Assembly (NCBI RefSeq): GCF_018143015.1
Contig: NC_054740.1
Coordinates: 69,775,356-69,839,355 of the forward strand
Length of the DNA: 64,000 nucleotides
Direction of reading: 5' to 3'
Origin: Lytechinus variegatus
Taxonomy: Eukaryota; Echinodermata; Echinoidea; Temnopleuroida; Toxopneustidae
Shown here: piece after piece, positions 11,415 to 25,399 of the stretch
Layout: every line of letters begins with the position of its first letter
Position numbering within the stretch: position 1 is the stretch's first letter
Notes under the pieces: model-generated
The model's database searches: none
The model's input: the letters and a program-made list of their open reading frames with translations, nothing else
Told to the model about the DNA's origin: nothing
Program-made: the position numbers and the translations under genes

Positions 11415-12012
11415 AAAGGACAAGTCCACCCCAACAAAAACTTGATTTGAATAAAAAGAGAAAAATTCAACAAGCATAACACTGAAAATTTCATCAAAAT
11501 CTGATGTAAAATTAAAAAAGAAAGTTAAATTTTAAAGTTTCGCTTCATTTCACAAAACAGTATGAATGAGCCAGTTACATCCAAATGAGAGAGTTGATGA
11601 TGCCACTCACTATTTTTTTTTTTTTATTGTTTGAAATATGAAATATTTTGATTTTCTCGTCATTGTCATGTGAAATCAAGTTTCATTCCTCCCTGAACAC
11701 GTGGAATTCCATTATTTTAACATTTTGTGCTTCAGGCAAGGAGGTCCTAATCATCAAATTCATAAAAATTGAAATATTGTTTAATTCAAACAATAAAAAA
11801 CAAAAATAGTGAGTGAGTTACATCATCGACTCTCTCATTTGGATGTAACTGGCTCGTTCAGATCGCTATTTTGTTAAAAATAAGCGAAACTTTGAAATGT
11901 CATAACTTTCTTATTTTACATCCGATTTTGATGAAATTTTCAGCATTATGTTTGTCTGATTTTTCTCTATTGATTCATATCAACGTTTTTTTTTAGATGG
12001 ACTTGACCTTTA
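11415..12012. mobile_element. Palindromic MITE, complete copy
   Basis: About 600 bp whose two halves are reverse complements: aaaggacaagtcca at the left, tggacttgaccttt at the right, and matching internal blocks such as agtgagtgagtta against the left-half actcactattt. The arms are about 250 bp, so this is a foldback element with no coding capacity. Other copies or pieces are at 545-1860, 51576-51984 and 58746-58985. Confidence 0.8.
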
Positions 12013-12616
12013 AAAATATGAATTAAAAAGTTGTAATCATCTTCTATTTTGTTCTCTATAATATTTTATAAAATTTTGCATTAAAATTTGATGAAACTTT
12101 GCTTGTAAATTTTTCAAAATAAATTTTTCTAAATCTAAAATTGATCGTCTGGACACAAAACCTGTCCGGACACACAACAACTGGGTATACCCCATGTCTG
12201 GACACCCATTCACTTTGCACACGATTCGGGTATTTTGATGAGAAAGGCTGCATTCATTTTGAGGCCGTCACATGAAATGCCCCAAATTCATTATTTTTCC
12301 ACCATTTTTGATCAGACTTTTTAATGAATATGTATCTATGTGTTGCATGTGTAAAGTTTGTGTTTGTTGCGTATCTTTTACTAGAATTGGCAGATACGCA
12401 TGTGCGCAAACAAGGGGGACTGCGGAGACTTTGGGAACTTGCCGTACAGTCAGAGACAAACTATTAAATTTGTTATACAACTAAAAGTAACTTTACAGTC
12501 GTTTCAGTCCCTAATATCATTATCTATTCTCTAATTCTATCTTTAGATTTGCTGAAGCTTGGCATCCTGGTGTAGTTTTGCTCAATTTTCTAGACTTAAT
12601 AGTCAATAGGTATCAG

Positions 12617-15600
12617 ATGGCGGCAGTATGGAGAGCATATCTAGGAGTACTTCATAAGTATCCCTTTCGGACGCAAGCAGTAACATCAGGTGAATCAGCT
12701 CGTCAGTCTGACGTCTGTTTTATTATTCACTTTTCTATGACATAAACTCTATATCTAGAGTAAAAAATATCTCAAGATACTTCTGCATTAATTGCACTTT
12801 GAACTTTGAACAAGTTGGAAACTACACTTGATAGGATCATGTTTGCCATGCTCTTAACTTGTGTACAGTGTTGAACTTTATTATGTATAGACTATAGTTC
12901 ATGTCCAAATAATGATACAAAAATTAGCTGCATACAGTTCAGAACAAAGATAAACTTTTGATCGACAAATATGTGCAACCCCAAAACCTGAGTAAATAAT
13001 CATGTTCGTACTGGACTTTGGTTACGACTTTTTTTTTCATCATAAGATACCTTGTTGTGGGCGTAAAGTTTTACCTACAAGACTTGTTTGCCCTATGTTT
13101 TGTTTTTATTTCATGTTGTATACAATTTATCTGGAGTTGATTCTTTGTGTGAGGTCAGCATCCTTTGTTGTAGGCATTCATTCATATTCCAATCAATTCA
13201 AATCAATTAAATTTGCTACCATATCAATGTTGTTCAGGAATGATACCCAGTTGAATAGGGCATTCTCTAGTCTACCTACATGGGTATCATATTTCCACAA
13301 CATACAGCCTAAGAGTAAGAGTTTTCTGTGTTTTTTTTTATTATGTTTGGATTTTTAGGTGTCCTATTTTTCACCTCGGACTGTATATCACAGCAGGCAG
13401 TTGAAAGGATAGGATGGAAAGATCACGACAAAGCAAGGACTATGAGGCAAACTCTTTTTGGCTTGTGCTTTGCTGTAAGTAACAACGTGATTAGACTCAT
13501 GGACTAAGAGGCAGTAATTTAGGTTACTTCACATTTTTCCACACAGAGGAAAAATTTCAGTATTTCAACTGTTTAGTTACATGTAGACTAAAATCAAGTC
13601 GCACATTTTTTTTGTAGGGATATGATATGCCTGTAGCTGCAGGTCAATGATTGGTTCCTGAAGCATTTTATTCACAAGAAAATTATGTGCGCCCTAAAAA
13701 TTTAGCTGACGCCTGAGGGAGGTGTCATGTGTTCTATTTTCCTGGGCCAAAATCTCAGGACCAATGAAACAAGTTTGTTTATTTAACTCTTAACAAAATT
13801 GATTTTATTCAAGAGTTGATGTGTATACTAGGTGTCCCAGAAAAGGTGCAACATTGCAGTTTATTACTTTGCCTTCAGGAAAAGAACTTCGATGTATTTC
13901 TTGACTTAACCACATTCAATGATCCTAATGACATTTTAAAGAAGATACTATGACTAATGATTAAAATCAAATATTTTGAAGACAATACAACTGATGAAGA
14001 TTTATAAAACAAAATATTATTCCAAAAGGACATTATTACCCCAGCTTTAATCTGAGTTGCAACTTCAAGTGCATTATTAAGGAAATAATCCTGCTGGGTA
14101 CTCATTCACCTCACCCGAGTTGAGTGCAGCACATTGTGGATCAATTTCTTGCTGAAGGAAAATATGCCATGGTTGGGACTCCACATGCCATGGCTGGGTT
14201 TCAAACCTACAACTTTCTATTTAAAGGACAACCACCGGATGATGATGTGCCCACAAAATTCCACCATTCAATTTTTCCCAGTGGGAACAATTATAATGCT
14301 ACATAAGATTCAAGGCATTGAAACAATCATAAACATGTATATTTTAACTTCAGGGTCCAGCTTTGTTTGCTTGGTATAAAACTCTAAACAGACTGTTTCC
14401 AGGTTCTGGAAAATTTACACCATTATGGAAGGTGATAACTGATCAGGTAAGTCAACTTCCATCTCCTACATGTATATTTGTTTCCATGTAAATAAAATTC
14501 ATTCTCTTGACATGAACGTTGTGTTTTATAATATACACTGATAACTTGAAATAAACATATTTCTAGAACATGTAGATTCTGTATGGAATTTTGAAAAGAA
14601 AGTACGTCAAACTAACTTTTGCTGGTTTTGTGTATAGTGCATTGAGTCAAAATTCAAATTGTGTAGAGTTGAAAAAAAGTTAAGAGTCGAAATTGCCAAT
14701 GATTCACATTTATTTGGTGTAATGGAATACCCTTTTCCTGTAATTTAAAAACCAAACGTGAGGAGTTGCAGTAAAGAATATTTTGGTAGTCCTTTAGATT
14801 AAAGTTACTTTACATGTATATATTAAACAGATCTAAAGCTAGTACATTCTGATATACATGTGTACAATTGCTGTGAAATATGAATGTATCTTGAAGCCAG
14901 TTATGGAGAAATTCTCAAACACAGACAAGCACTTGTGGGTATGTGTATTGATTCATGCTTTGTAAATGACCAGGGTTGGCAGATTAAAAACACTTTGATT
15001 GAAATCATGATTTATATATTCTATTCCAAAGAGTCCACTTATCCATTAAATAAACTATTATATTTTTTATGTTGTTATTCTATCATAAGTTGTTGATTTT
15101 TTTTCTATTTTACAGACTCTATTTGGACCAAACTTTCTCATGATTTATTTCTCAACTGTTGCGTTAACAACGGGGAAGAAGCTTGAAGAACTCCCTGCCA
15201 TCTTAAAAAGGGTCAGTGTACTTTTCAAGTTTCATACTGATAAAGTAATGAATTTCATATAATTTGATATCCCTTTAAATCTAAATGAGAGAAGTTGCAG
15301 CCAACAAAGATTTCATGAAAAGTCTTTTATAGAATGAAGGTTATTTGTCACCATATCATGATAGGTCTAGATCTGGTTTATTTTAATACAATCATGTACT
15401 CTAAGCCTCAAAATGACCAAACTAAGAATCAACAACACAGATAAGCACATGTGGGACAGTGCAATATTATTTTGCGAGGGAAAAGACCTGTGGAAAAGAC
15501 CCATCAGCTTGCTGGAATGCCATGATTATCTTGTCAACTATCAACAATTACACATTTAGTATAAGAAGCATTTGGTGTATAGTATTTCTTATCACTTTGC

Positions 15601-18600
15601 ATGCCATTTCATTGGCTTGTGTTCAAGATAATTTTCAGATCACTGCCACAACTGGCATTTTATTTAACAGAAAAAAAATAATGAAGGACAATCTTTATAT
15701 ATTTCGTCAGGAGTGTTAGTAATGACATATGATATTTTCATTTGTCTATTGGCTAACAGAAGTCAAATTATCTGACATGGGTGTAAATATATGATGTTAT
15801 GCTATTCAATAGGGAGGGGGGGGGGGGGGTGACACTTGTAATAGTTCATCCCCCCCCCACACACACAGCAATAGTGATTGGCATTTTGGGGGAAGAGAAG
15901 AGAAATTATGCCAAAATTTCATATTTTGGAAGGGATTTAATTTTTTTTCATGTATCAGATCAATACTTTCATTCCAATCACTACATTTTTGCCATATTAC
16001 ATTCTTCAATCAAATGGAAGCATTGTGGTGTTTCTTAATTGGGGTGGGAAATGCATTTATTTTAGATCATCATTCAGTTTCTAATACCCAGAGGTTATCA
16101 GGTCTAGTTGCCATGATATAGGAAGGGGGTGTACTTAGTTGGCTTTACACATTTTTGGTACCGGTAGTGTATAGCTGTTTCCACAATTTGGGGATTTCTA
16201 TTTAATTGGTAAAATCATCTTACAAAATAATTGATACATTATTTTTCAAATCCTTTTGATTTTAATATTTTCTTGCAGGATGTACCAAGCACCTTTATGA
16301 GGGGACTCATGGTATGTATTTTATATATAAAAGCAGATTATTAGCTCATCCAGCCTGAAGGGCAAGATGAGCTTATGCCATGGCGTGGCGTCTGTCGTCC
16401 GTCCACAATTTAAAAAGGCTACTACTTCGCCATTTCAATTCTGTTTGCTTTATATTATAGCACTAGGTGGGGGATTCAAAACTTCTACACAGAATTTTGA
16501 AATTTATTAAATATGCTAATTTATGCGCATTTTTCAAAATTCACAGAAAATGCTTCTTCTTTATTGGTTAACCGATTTTGAATTTTTGCTTCCATCTGGT
16601 AGAGCTTTATGAGGTTCACCAAATTTCTACACAGAATTTTGAAATTTTGACCAGAACAATTTTTATGCTAATTTATGCATATTTTTAAAAATTCACATGA
16701 AATGCTTCTTTATTTATTGACCAATTTTGATTTTTTTTCTTCCATCTGGTAGAACTTCATGAGGCCCACCAAACTTCTACACAGAATTTTGAAAATTTTC
16801 AGTAGAAAATTATGCTAATTTATGCGAAATGTTATTCATAAATCACAGAAAATTCCTCTTTTTTGTTGACAGAATTTGATTTTTTTTCTTCCATCTGGTA
16901 GAGCTGCATGAGGTTCACCAAACTTGTACACAAAATTTTGAAATTTTGTCTGGAAAATTATTTATTCTAATTTATTAAAAATTTATTCATAAATCACGAC
17001 AAATTGGTTTTTTTTCTTCATTTGTGGATCAATTTCAGTTTTGTTTGCCTTATATGATAGTTTTAGGTGGTGATAAAAAATTTCAACATATAATTTTGAA
17101 ACTCATTGAATCTGCTATTTATTCATATATTTTCAAAACTCACAAAAATTGCTTACTTATTTCAGTTATTTGTTGATTGATTTTGGTTATTGTTGTTCCA
17201 TCTGAGAGCTTCATTATGATTAGGTTCACCAAGGTTCTACACAGAGTTAAGAAACTTTGACTAGATAATTATTGATACTTAATTCATATGAAATTTATTC
17301 ATAGATCACAAAAAATGCTTCTATGTCATTTCTTCATCAATTTCAATTCTATATCCTCAATTTATGTCACCAATATAATTCACTACAGTGTCAACTGGGC
17401 TGAAATTAAAATTGTGTTAAATTTTGTTGCGAGATGCCGGATGAGCTCCACATCATTGATGTGCTAGTTATTATTTGGTATAATGTCCCAAGTTACCTGT
17501 AGGTTTACCATGCATCATATTATGATGCATGATGAAGAGAAGTAGTTCATGACTAAGCAAGTATTGGGATTAAGCTGTAGCAGTAAAGTCTCCTCGATTC
17601 ATGCATGATTGGGATTAGAAAGGCTCATCTATTCTTTGGCCAAGGATTGAGGGATTAAGCTACATGTATATGTACTGAACTGTTGAAATATAAGTGGCGA
17701 GGCATTATCATTTTCTCTGTGTTAAAGAAAACATACCAGCTAAATTCAATTGAAATTTACAGGTTGGAAAAAGGTTGACTGTTGAATATTCATACAAAGT
17801 TACCTCTTTTTCAAAATGTGATGGTACTACAGTCAAATTCGAGTCAATTTTAGATACATGTAACTACACATTTATGTACAGTACTTGCACTTACCAATCC
17901 ATATAGTAGTACATTTTTTTATTATCAATGTGTTATATGATGATACCATGTAGACTTGCTAAACTTTCAGTACAAACTATCAAAATATTACTGCTCTCAT
18001 TTCATTGAAAAGAAATGTTGGTGCCACATGAAAACTGGAATTTAAAGAAAGCAGGAATTAGTTAAATGTTTTTTTCATTGAAAACTGAGAGTACAGGTTA
18101 CTACACAGTCACAATAAAATGGTCCAGTTTTTGGTTGGTTTAATGCTTTTGCCCAGTTTACCCTAGAAAAGATTACCATGGGACTACATTTGACTCTTTC
18201 GGCTGATTTACATATTTTTTTTTATAACTCTTTCACATCTCTTTTCTCTCATGCAGATCTGGCCAGCAGTACAACTAGTCAACTTTTATTATGTTCCTCT
18301 TCTCCACAGGTATTTAAAAAGATTTGGAATTTTTTACATCCAAATCTGTTGGATCTTATGTCAAATTTGGGGTACTTGCGTAATGCTGCTAAAAACGGGA
18401 CTTAAATTCATCCTAGGCCAACTACTGATTGGCAGGCAATGTTCCGTTCACTGGCCTTGAATTATTTTGGGCCCTTTTTTATTTTCCCCATTTGTGCGGT
18501 AATATAAAAATGTGCCCTTTTGAGAAGTGGCTTTGCCCTGAAAAATTTTCGAAATTTAAGGCCTGTAAATATTTAGTCCTTTTTCTTTAAAAATCTGTTT

Positions 18601-19470
18601 CATTGGAGATATTATGTTATATTTTTATGTTTTTCTATTCCCATAATGTCTGGATATTTTCTAATGTACAGTACCGGGGTATATTTTTTTTCTCTCTTGA
18701 AATGTGTGTTTATATATTTTTACTACCAGTGGGCGGCTCTTGTAAAATTTAAAATGGATTTCCAGTGGATAAGAAAAAAATATTATTTGATTTGAAATTA
18801 GATTGAATCTCACAGCTACCTGTTTACATCAAGGACAAGATATCCAAATATACTCAAATTAGGTTTGGAATAGCATGTAATTCATGATCATGCATATGTA
18901 CTGCTACCCATAGGAACAGCCCCTAATTGACAGTATTCATTCGGATCACATGACCATTCTAACACAAGTTCCAACTTGTGTATACTTGTAATCCAACATT
19001 ATACAATCCCCGTTTTATCTAAAGCACCTTGCATACCATACAGATAGCTGTGCTATGTTTTTTTTTTTTTTTACACACTATGGTTTGTGCTGAAAAGTAT
19101 CAGAAACGTATGTTGGACAGGTTTGGGTAATGTTTCAAGTTTGAAGTTAATTTACCAAAAAAATCAAATAAATACAAACAAATTATGAAATACAAAAAAG
19201 GAAAGGTTTCGACCCCTAGAAAGCAATACTTGTGAATTAGGGCCCAACATACATGTATGTAACACAAAGTAATGTAATACATTTCATAGTTTTAAAAGGG
19301 GATAAAGAGTTAAGGTCTACATCTAGACAAAACATTAACCATGATTCTCTTTTTCTCCATTTTTCATTTGCAGAGTTATGGTTGTCAATGTGGTTTCAAT
19401 GATGTGGAATACCTATTTAAGCTGGAAAGCGAATGCCAAGAGAAGTATAGAAATGACACCAACCTCTTAA
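12617..19470 (+). CDS. MPV17: Mpv17-like mitochondrial inner membrane protein
   Basis: Seven coding exons: 12617-12689, 13359-13474, 14354-14446, 15116-15211, 16279-16311, 18257-18309 and 19374-19470. All introns are GT-AG and the phases join cleanly into 186 codons plus stop. The product starts MAAVWRAYLGVLHKYP, close to vertebrate MPV17 (MALWRAYQ...HPW). The family signature is plain: GPALFAWYKTLNR near residues 64-76, IWPAVQLVNFYYVPL near 138-152, and VVSMMWNTYLSWKA near 161-174. Family members are about 176 aa with four hydrophobic helices. MPV17 sits in the inner mitochondrial membrane, forms a channel in vitro and is needed for mtDNA maintenance; MPV17-like paralogues go to peroxisomes or mitochondria. 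The C terminus is slightly longer than in vertebrates. Intron 5 carries a minisatellite element and intron 2 an antisense SINE. The ATG sits in an agatggcgg context and directly after a possible acceptor, so an upstream 5' UTR exon is possible. Confidence 0.95.
14030..14222 (-). mobile_element. tRNA-derived SINE fragment, antisense in MPV17 intron 2
   Basis: Reading the minus strand gives ggtttgaaacc (B-box like, 14197-14207), then agcaagaaattgatccaca, tgctgcactcaac and ggtgaggtgaatg, the same body as the SINEs at 20407 and 47443. The A-box end is poorly kept. It lies within intron 2 (13475-14353), in reverse to the gene. Confidence 0.7.
16343..17475 (+). mobile_element. Element with agctcatcc ends and internal 150-bp tandem array
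   Basis: Inverted ends: agctcatccagc at 16343 and gccggatgagct near the right end. After a head that includes gtctgtcgtccgtcc come five or six units of about 150 bp. Each has ttctacacagaattttgaaa, a gctaatttatg word, and ttccatctggtagagcttca. It lies wholly within MPV17 intron 5 and has no coding frame. The second copy (23657-25396) has about nine units, so the array changes length between copies. Confidence 0.75.
17476..18256 (+). other. Remainder of MPV17 intron 5
   Basis: AT-rich intron sequence without recognisable repeats or exons. It ends in a pyrimidine-rich tract and the acceptor ctctcatgcag before the exon at 18257. Confidence 0.6.
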
Positions 19471-21360
19471 ACCATAGACCTATCTGCACCTACTCTAATG
19501 CTGCATGGTGATGAAATACAATATAAATGTACTACCAATGTGTACTGATATATGACATGATTCCAAGGTTGAGGATGGTAAGGAACCTTGACAAAATCCA
19601 GAACCTCGTTTTTCCGGCAGGAATGCTGCAGGTGGATTCTCGTTGCAAATCTTCACTTATCATTTTACATTTCATGATAGACAATAATAGAACATGCTGG
19701 AAAGCTGCAATGGAAAGATGTATTGAATTTTAATTACATTATTCCTGCTAATGATGCAGCACAGAATTTCAATTAAAGTGATTGATTAACATTGGTTTGA
19801 CTTAAAAAAAAACTGAGCTAGAAGGTCACACTTGTCACCTGTGTCTGTGATATGTTACAAAAATAGAGCCCAGAAAAAATTGCGTTCGAAAATAATTATT
19901 TAGTGCTTCCAAAAATTGAAATATAAAGTGACCGGAAACACCATCTTAATTTCATCCCATACACTTATGTGTACTATTTAGGCGTCTATAAGACACCTAT
20001 TTACAAAATGGGGGTTTGCCTTGTAGTTTTAGCTTTTCATTCTCAATAATGGTTGTTTTCAGGGTTTATTAGTTCTAATACATGCACTTGTACACATGTT
20101 TCATCTTGGTTTGAGAATTTTTTAAATCGGCTGCTCACAAAGTTAAACAATACCTTTAATTGCCTGTCCCTGCACTCAGATTTTGGATTTGGAAAGGGTA
20201 GTCGTGTGGTGCCCCAAAATCTGAAACCATATCCTTAAGAATTATACATTTGTCATATTCATTCATAAAGAGAGTTATCACTTTTTTTGTCATGTATTGT
20301 ACAATGTGACCATACACAAATTGATAGTATTTTAGGTGTACTATGTGACTTTTTTCTTTTTTTACGTAAATATTTTATATCATTTTATAAGTTTCCTGAA
20401 TTGTTGTCATTGTGGGTGCATTGTGGTCTATTGGTTCTGACTTTCGCCTTTCAAACAGAGGGTCGTGGGTTCGAATCCTAGCCATGGATTCAGCAAGAAA
20501 TTTATCCACACTGCTGCAATCGACCCAGGTGAGGTGAATGGGTACCCGGCAGGATGAATTCCTTGAATGCACGAGCGCTGAAAGGCAGCTCGAGCCAAAG
20601 CCGAGGTTACAATAATAATAAAAAATTGGAATAGATTGTTTCTAGATAGATGGCGCTATACAAATGCCTATTATTATTGATTCTTCATGTAAATGGCAAT
20701 TTTGATATTTTTATTATCATCTCTGTTGAAATATATGTTACTATTTATGACATTATGTACAAGTAAATCATCATGAGCAACAGAGAAAATAATGCACTGG
20801 GCAATTGCACCCCAAAATACTGGAGCCCTGGAAACTCCCCATTGACATGTAAAGCTTTTCCAATGTTCTAGATTTGGGTAGTAGTTTCTGCAAAGTAGTT
20901 CATTAGTACCAGAAAATCAAAGAAGAAAAAAAATGCATGATGAGCAATTAATTAAAAGAGGTAAAAGGGGGGTGATTAAAGTCCCATGTTCATGTATGTA
21001 GTAACGGAAAGCTAAATTTAAATGATTTTATAAACATACAGCATTGGATATTTTTGTACAAGAACATTCCTTGTATAATACAAAATCAGCAAATATGCAA
21101 ATTTTAGGCTTACAATTTATGTGTACATGAAATGTAGTGAGTGATGTGTGTGAAATGAGTTTTTGTACTACTATTCACTGGTAAATGTTATGTACATGTA
21201 TATAAGTTTATTCTGATCACATGATGCGAATATTTTACATGACTTGTATGCATGTATGGTTTTATGAAGATATGGTGTTTACATTGTAAATTCATATTTG
21301 TATATCATCTCTTGTATTACTCATATCATCATTAAAGATTTTATTAATGGTTTTTATTTC
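19471..21360 (+). other. Probable MPV17 3' UTR
   Basis: Begins after the MPV17 stop. An attaaa hexamer at 21331-21336 is followed by T-rich sequence, a fair poly(A) site. If used, the 3' UTR is about 1.9 kb and contains a sense-orientation SINE at 20407-20685. Other poly(A)-like hexamers exist downstream (about 22812 and 23205), so the end is uncertain. Confidence 0.4.
20407..20685 (+). mobile_element. tRNA-derived SINE
   Basis: Has an internal Pol III promoter: A-box-like tggtctattgg (20424-20434) and B box ggttcgaatcc (20468-20478). These lie in a tRNA-like head followed by a conserved body (agcaagaaatttatccaca, ggtgaggtgaatgggtac) and a tail with atggcgctatacaaatg and att repeats. It is the best-kept SINE in the window. 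It lies in the likely 3' UTR of MPV17, in the same direction as the gene. Confidence 0.8.
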
Positions 21361-22500
21361 AAACACGTTTTATTTTCAAATGTGCAATGAACAGAATATT
21401 TTTGATATTTATTAATATGTATCATACTAAAATGCCTTCTTAACAATGTTTCTAATAATTTGTTAGGGTACTACAAAGCTGCAATAGTTATCAAATATTA
21501 AAAAAATATAATGAGAAATGCTTTTGCTTGGTAATCATGAATTTTACCCAACTTATTAAATTTTGGCAGAAACAGGCATCATTTCTCAATTTACTGCACA
21601 GGGTAATTACAGCAGATATGCTATTTTTTAGGCTTTGTATTATACATCACATGCAGGACTTAACCCCATTTTAACTGAGCAGACCTCAGCCACTGAGATC
21701 TGAAGACTGGAGTAAAATTTTCAAAAAAAAAATACAGATTTTATTTCTCTTAAATTGATTTAAATAACTGGTGAGACATTCTTCTTGTTCATGTACTGAT
21801 CATTCTGCTCAGTGTTATACATGTGTACATGTACCTATAATAAATAAGAAATGTGATATTTTAGGTTTTGGGAAATTATTTTATGATATACATTTTTTAA
21901 AAAATCTTGCCTTATTCTCCTTATCCTAGTCTTTATTTACACTGAAGTATTCATCAATCACAGCTATGGAAAATGATGGGTTTTTTCTTCTTGCTTGAAA
22001 TGTGTTTCATAGCATCTAAAGCCATGATTGTGTGTTGTCTCAAAACTTAATATCATCATTTATCTATAGACAGCAAGACAGCAACCTTTATCTCAATTTT
22101 TTGTTATGTCTTGAGGATACGAGTCAGTTATGTTAAATGTCTGAAAAAAGGAAGAAAAAAGTCCATGATATATGGCAAGAGACTGCTACTCCACCTCACA
22201 CAATGGTGACTAGTATACAGTCTATTACTGATCTGTGCTTGAATGCAAGGGGATTAATAGCAGAACAATCAAACTGCCGGTCGATTGGCTAGAAGATAAA
22301 TTTAGCTTGATTCAGAAGTTGATTGCCCTTGTGATTTCAACATCCAAATTTTCAAGCTAACAAATGCTGTCATGTTTTCTCTCATTCACAGAGATGCCTT
22401 TTAGGCTTGATGATAATAAGTGTAGTATGACCCTTTTCCTCCATGAAAAAGGTGTTTTCTCTGACCAATAATTATTTTGAAAAAGTCGAATTCAGACTCG
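21361..22500. other. Intergenic stretch, nothing recognised
   Basis: AT-rich sequence with many acatgta words. No coding exon, RNA gene or clear transposon ends were seen. Confidence 0.5.
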
Positions 22501-22507
22501 AGTCTGA

Positions 22508-22670
22508 ATTTCATAAACATTTTTGGCGGACAAATTGTCAGACCTGACAACTTTTCCTTGATTTTGATTGGTTGAGAAGCAACATTACTCTGGTAACATT
22601 CAGATGAATCAGGATTTGTCAGATAAAACGTCTGATAAGTCCTTTCATGAAATGCTCCCCGGGTGCCTGT
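22508..22670 (+). mobile_element. MITE of the ttgtcagatctgaca family
   Basis: Relative of 44053-44219, 44396-44575 and 57095-57400. Shared blocks are gacaaattgtcag, gattttgattggttgag, a central ctggtaacatt-type word, tttgtcagataaaacg and gtcctttcatgaaa. It has partly inverted halves and is non-coding. Confidence 0.6.
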
Positions 22671-23656
22671 TTCATACAGGACTTAGGTTTATGGGAACTT
22701 ATGGTAATGGGGCTCAGCAGCTGACCAGAATCAAGGTTTCCATGGTCTGGCAAAATTACCATCACCAGTCAATGTGAAAATTGGTCTTTGTGTTTTAAAT
22801 TAATGTGTTGAAAATAAAGTGTGAAACTACAAGTAGATCTGATTATAGGATCTGTATAAATTCTTGCTACAAAAAAAGCAAATACATGTAAATCATGTTT
22901 TATTAGGGCAAGGAAAAAAGTCAACCAGCGAAATGAACTTGTTATAACTAGGGTATGTTATTATGTGGTTATTATTAACAAATTTCTTCAGCTTCCCATA
23001 CCTCACACTGCCATGTATTCCACTTTTTATGCATAACAAATGTCTCCATTTTATGTCTGTGAACGAGAATCGTTTTTAAGCCAAGGTATGATCCTTCATA
23101 ATTCATTTGTACAGGGTCACATGAATTTAACATTGGGAGAATGGATGCCAGTTTTACATGGAATATTGATATTGTGATGAATGATTTCTTCTACATGTGT
23201 ATGAAAATAAATACATTTTCATACTTATTTTAGTGTTCTCTCTTGTCATTATTTTTACTTATGGGCAATTCCATGAAATGATTGACCTTTGTATACATGT
23301 ATTTATGTCTAACCCCATTTCTCCATTTTAACCTTAGTTCACACCATGACAGTTGAGGGCATTACAGCTTTTTATATCCTGTATTCATGTTGAAGCCCTT
23401 TGTCAGCCCAATATACATGTATTTAGGCTTAATTCAAACTACCAAATACATATTTTGTTATTCACTGTAATTAGATGAACTAGAAAACTGAAAAATCATT
23501 TCAGGATGTTTCCTCATACATGATGGTCAGACATACATTCGAAATTGCCCTAAGACATTTTTTGCAAATAATATTAGATGGATTGTGACTGGAATCCTCT
23601 GTCATGTACAAAATGTTATATATCTTCACATTGGTCAGATTAGGTTCTGAGGTACT

Positions 23657-25396
23657 ATCAAATAAGGGCAAGATGAGCTTATGTCGTGGCATGGCATCCG
23701 TCGTCCGTCCATAATTTCAAAATGCTACTACTTCGCCATTTCAAGTCCGATTTCAATTCTGTTTGCTTTATATGATAGCATTAGGTGGGGGATTCAAAAC
23801 TTCTACACAGAATTTTGAAATTCATTAAATATGCTAATTTATGTGCATTTTTCAAAATTCACAAACTTAAATGCTTCTTTATTTGTTCACCGATTTTGAA
23901 TTTTTTGCTTCCATCTGATAGACCTTCATGAGATGAGGTTCACCAAACTTCTACACAGAATTTTGACATTTTGACCAGAACAATTTTTATGCTAATTTAT
24001 GTAAAATTTATGCATATTTTTAAAAATTCTCATAAAATGCTTCTTTATTTGTTGACCGATTTTGTTTTTTTTTTATTCCATCTGGTAGAGCTTCATGAGA
24101 TTCACCAATCTAGTACACAAAATTTTGAAATTTTGACTAGAACAATTTTTATGCTAATTTATGCAAAATTGATTTATGCATATTTTGAAAAATTCACATT
24201 AAATGCTTCTTTATTTGTTGACCGATTTTTATTTTTTTCTTCCATCTGGTAGAGCTTCATGAGGTTCATCAATCTCCTACAGAATTTGGAAATTTTGACT
24301 AGAACAATTTTCATGCTAATTTATGCAAAGTTAATTTATGCATATGTTTAAAAATTCACATAAAATGCTTCTTCTGTATTTGTTGACCGATTTTGATTTT
24401 TTTTCTTCCATCTGTAGAGCTTCATGAGGTTCACCAAACTTCTACACAGAATTTTGCAATTTTTTCAGTACAAAATTACTTACGCTAATTTATGCGAAAT
24501 TTATTCAGAAATCACAGAATATACCTCTTCTTTATTTGACAGATTTTGATATTTTTTCTTTCATCTGGTAGAACTTCATGAGGCCCATCAAACTTCTACA
24601 CAGAATTGAAATTTTCGGTAGAAAATTGTGTATGCCAATTTATGCGAAATGTATTCATAAATCACAGAAAATGCCTCTTTATTTGTTGACAGATTTTGAT
24701 TTTTTTCCATCTGGTAGACCTTCATGAGGCCCATCAAACTTCTACACAGAATTTTGAAATTTTCGGTAGAAAATTACGTATGCCAATTCATGCGAAATGT
24801 ATTCATAAATCACAGAAAATGCCTCTTCTTTATTTGTTGACAGATTTTGATTTTTTTTTTTAGGTTCTCCAAACTTGTACACAAAATTTTTAAATTTTGT
24901 CTGGAAAATTATTCTAGTTTATGCAAAAGTTATTCATAAATCACAAAAAAAAATGTTTTTTCTTCATTTGTTGATCAGTTTCAATTTTGTCTGCTTTATA
25001 TGATAGCTCGAGGTGGTGATACAAGATTTCAAAATAGAATTTTGAAACTCATTAAATATGCTAATTTATTCATATATTTTCAAAACTCACAAAAATTACC
25101 TATTTATTTATTGATTGATTTTGGTTCTTTTTGTTCCATTTGAGAGCTACATTACATGTAGGTTCACCAAGGTTCTACACAGAGTTAAGAAACTGACTAG
25201 ATTATCATAACTTAATTTATATGAAATTTCTTCATAGATCACAAAAATTGCTGTGTCATATCTTCATCAATTTCAATTTTATATCAATTTATGTCACCAA
25301 TATAATTCACTAGAGTGTCAACTGGGCTGAAATTAAAATTGTGTTAATTTTTTTGGGAGATGCCGGATGAGCTCCACATCATTGATGTGCTAGTTT
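23657..25396 (+). mobile_element. Second copy of the agctcatcc element, longer array
   Basis: Starts in the head (gggcaagatgagctta, then gtccgtcc) and ends in gccggatgagct plus ccacatcattgatgtgctag, exactly as the copy at 16343-17475. It holds about nine 150-bp units against five or six there. The extreme left end is not visible. No coding frame. Confidence 0.75.
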
Positions 25397-25399
25397 AAA

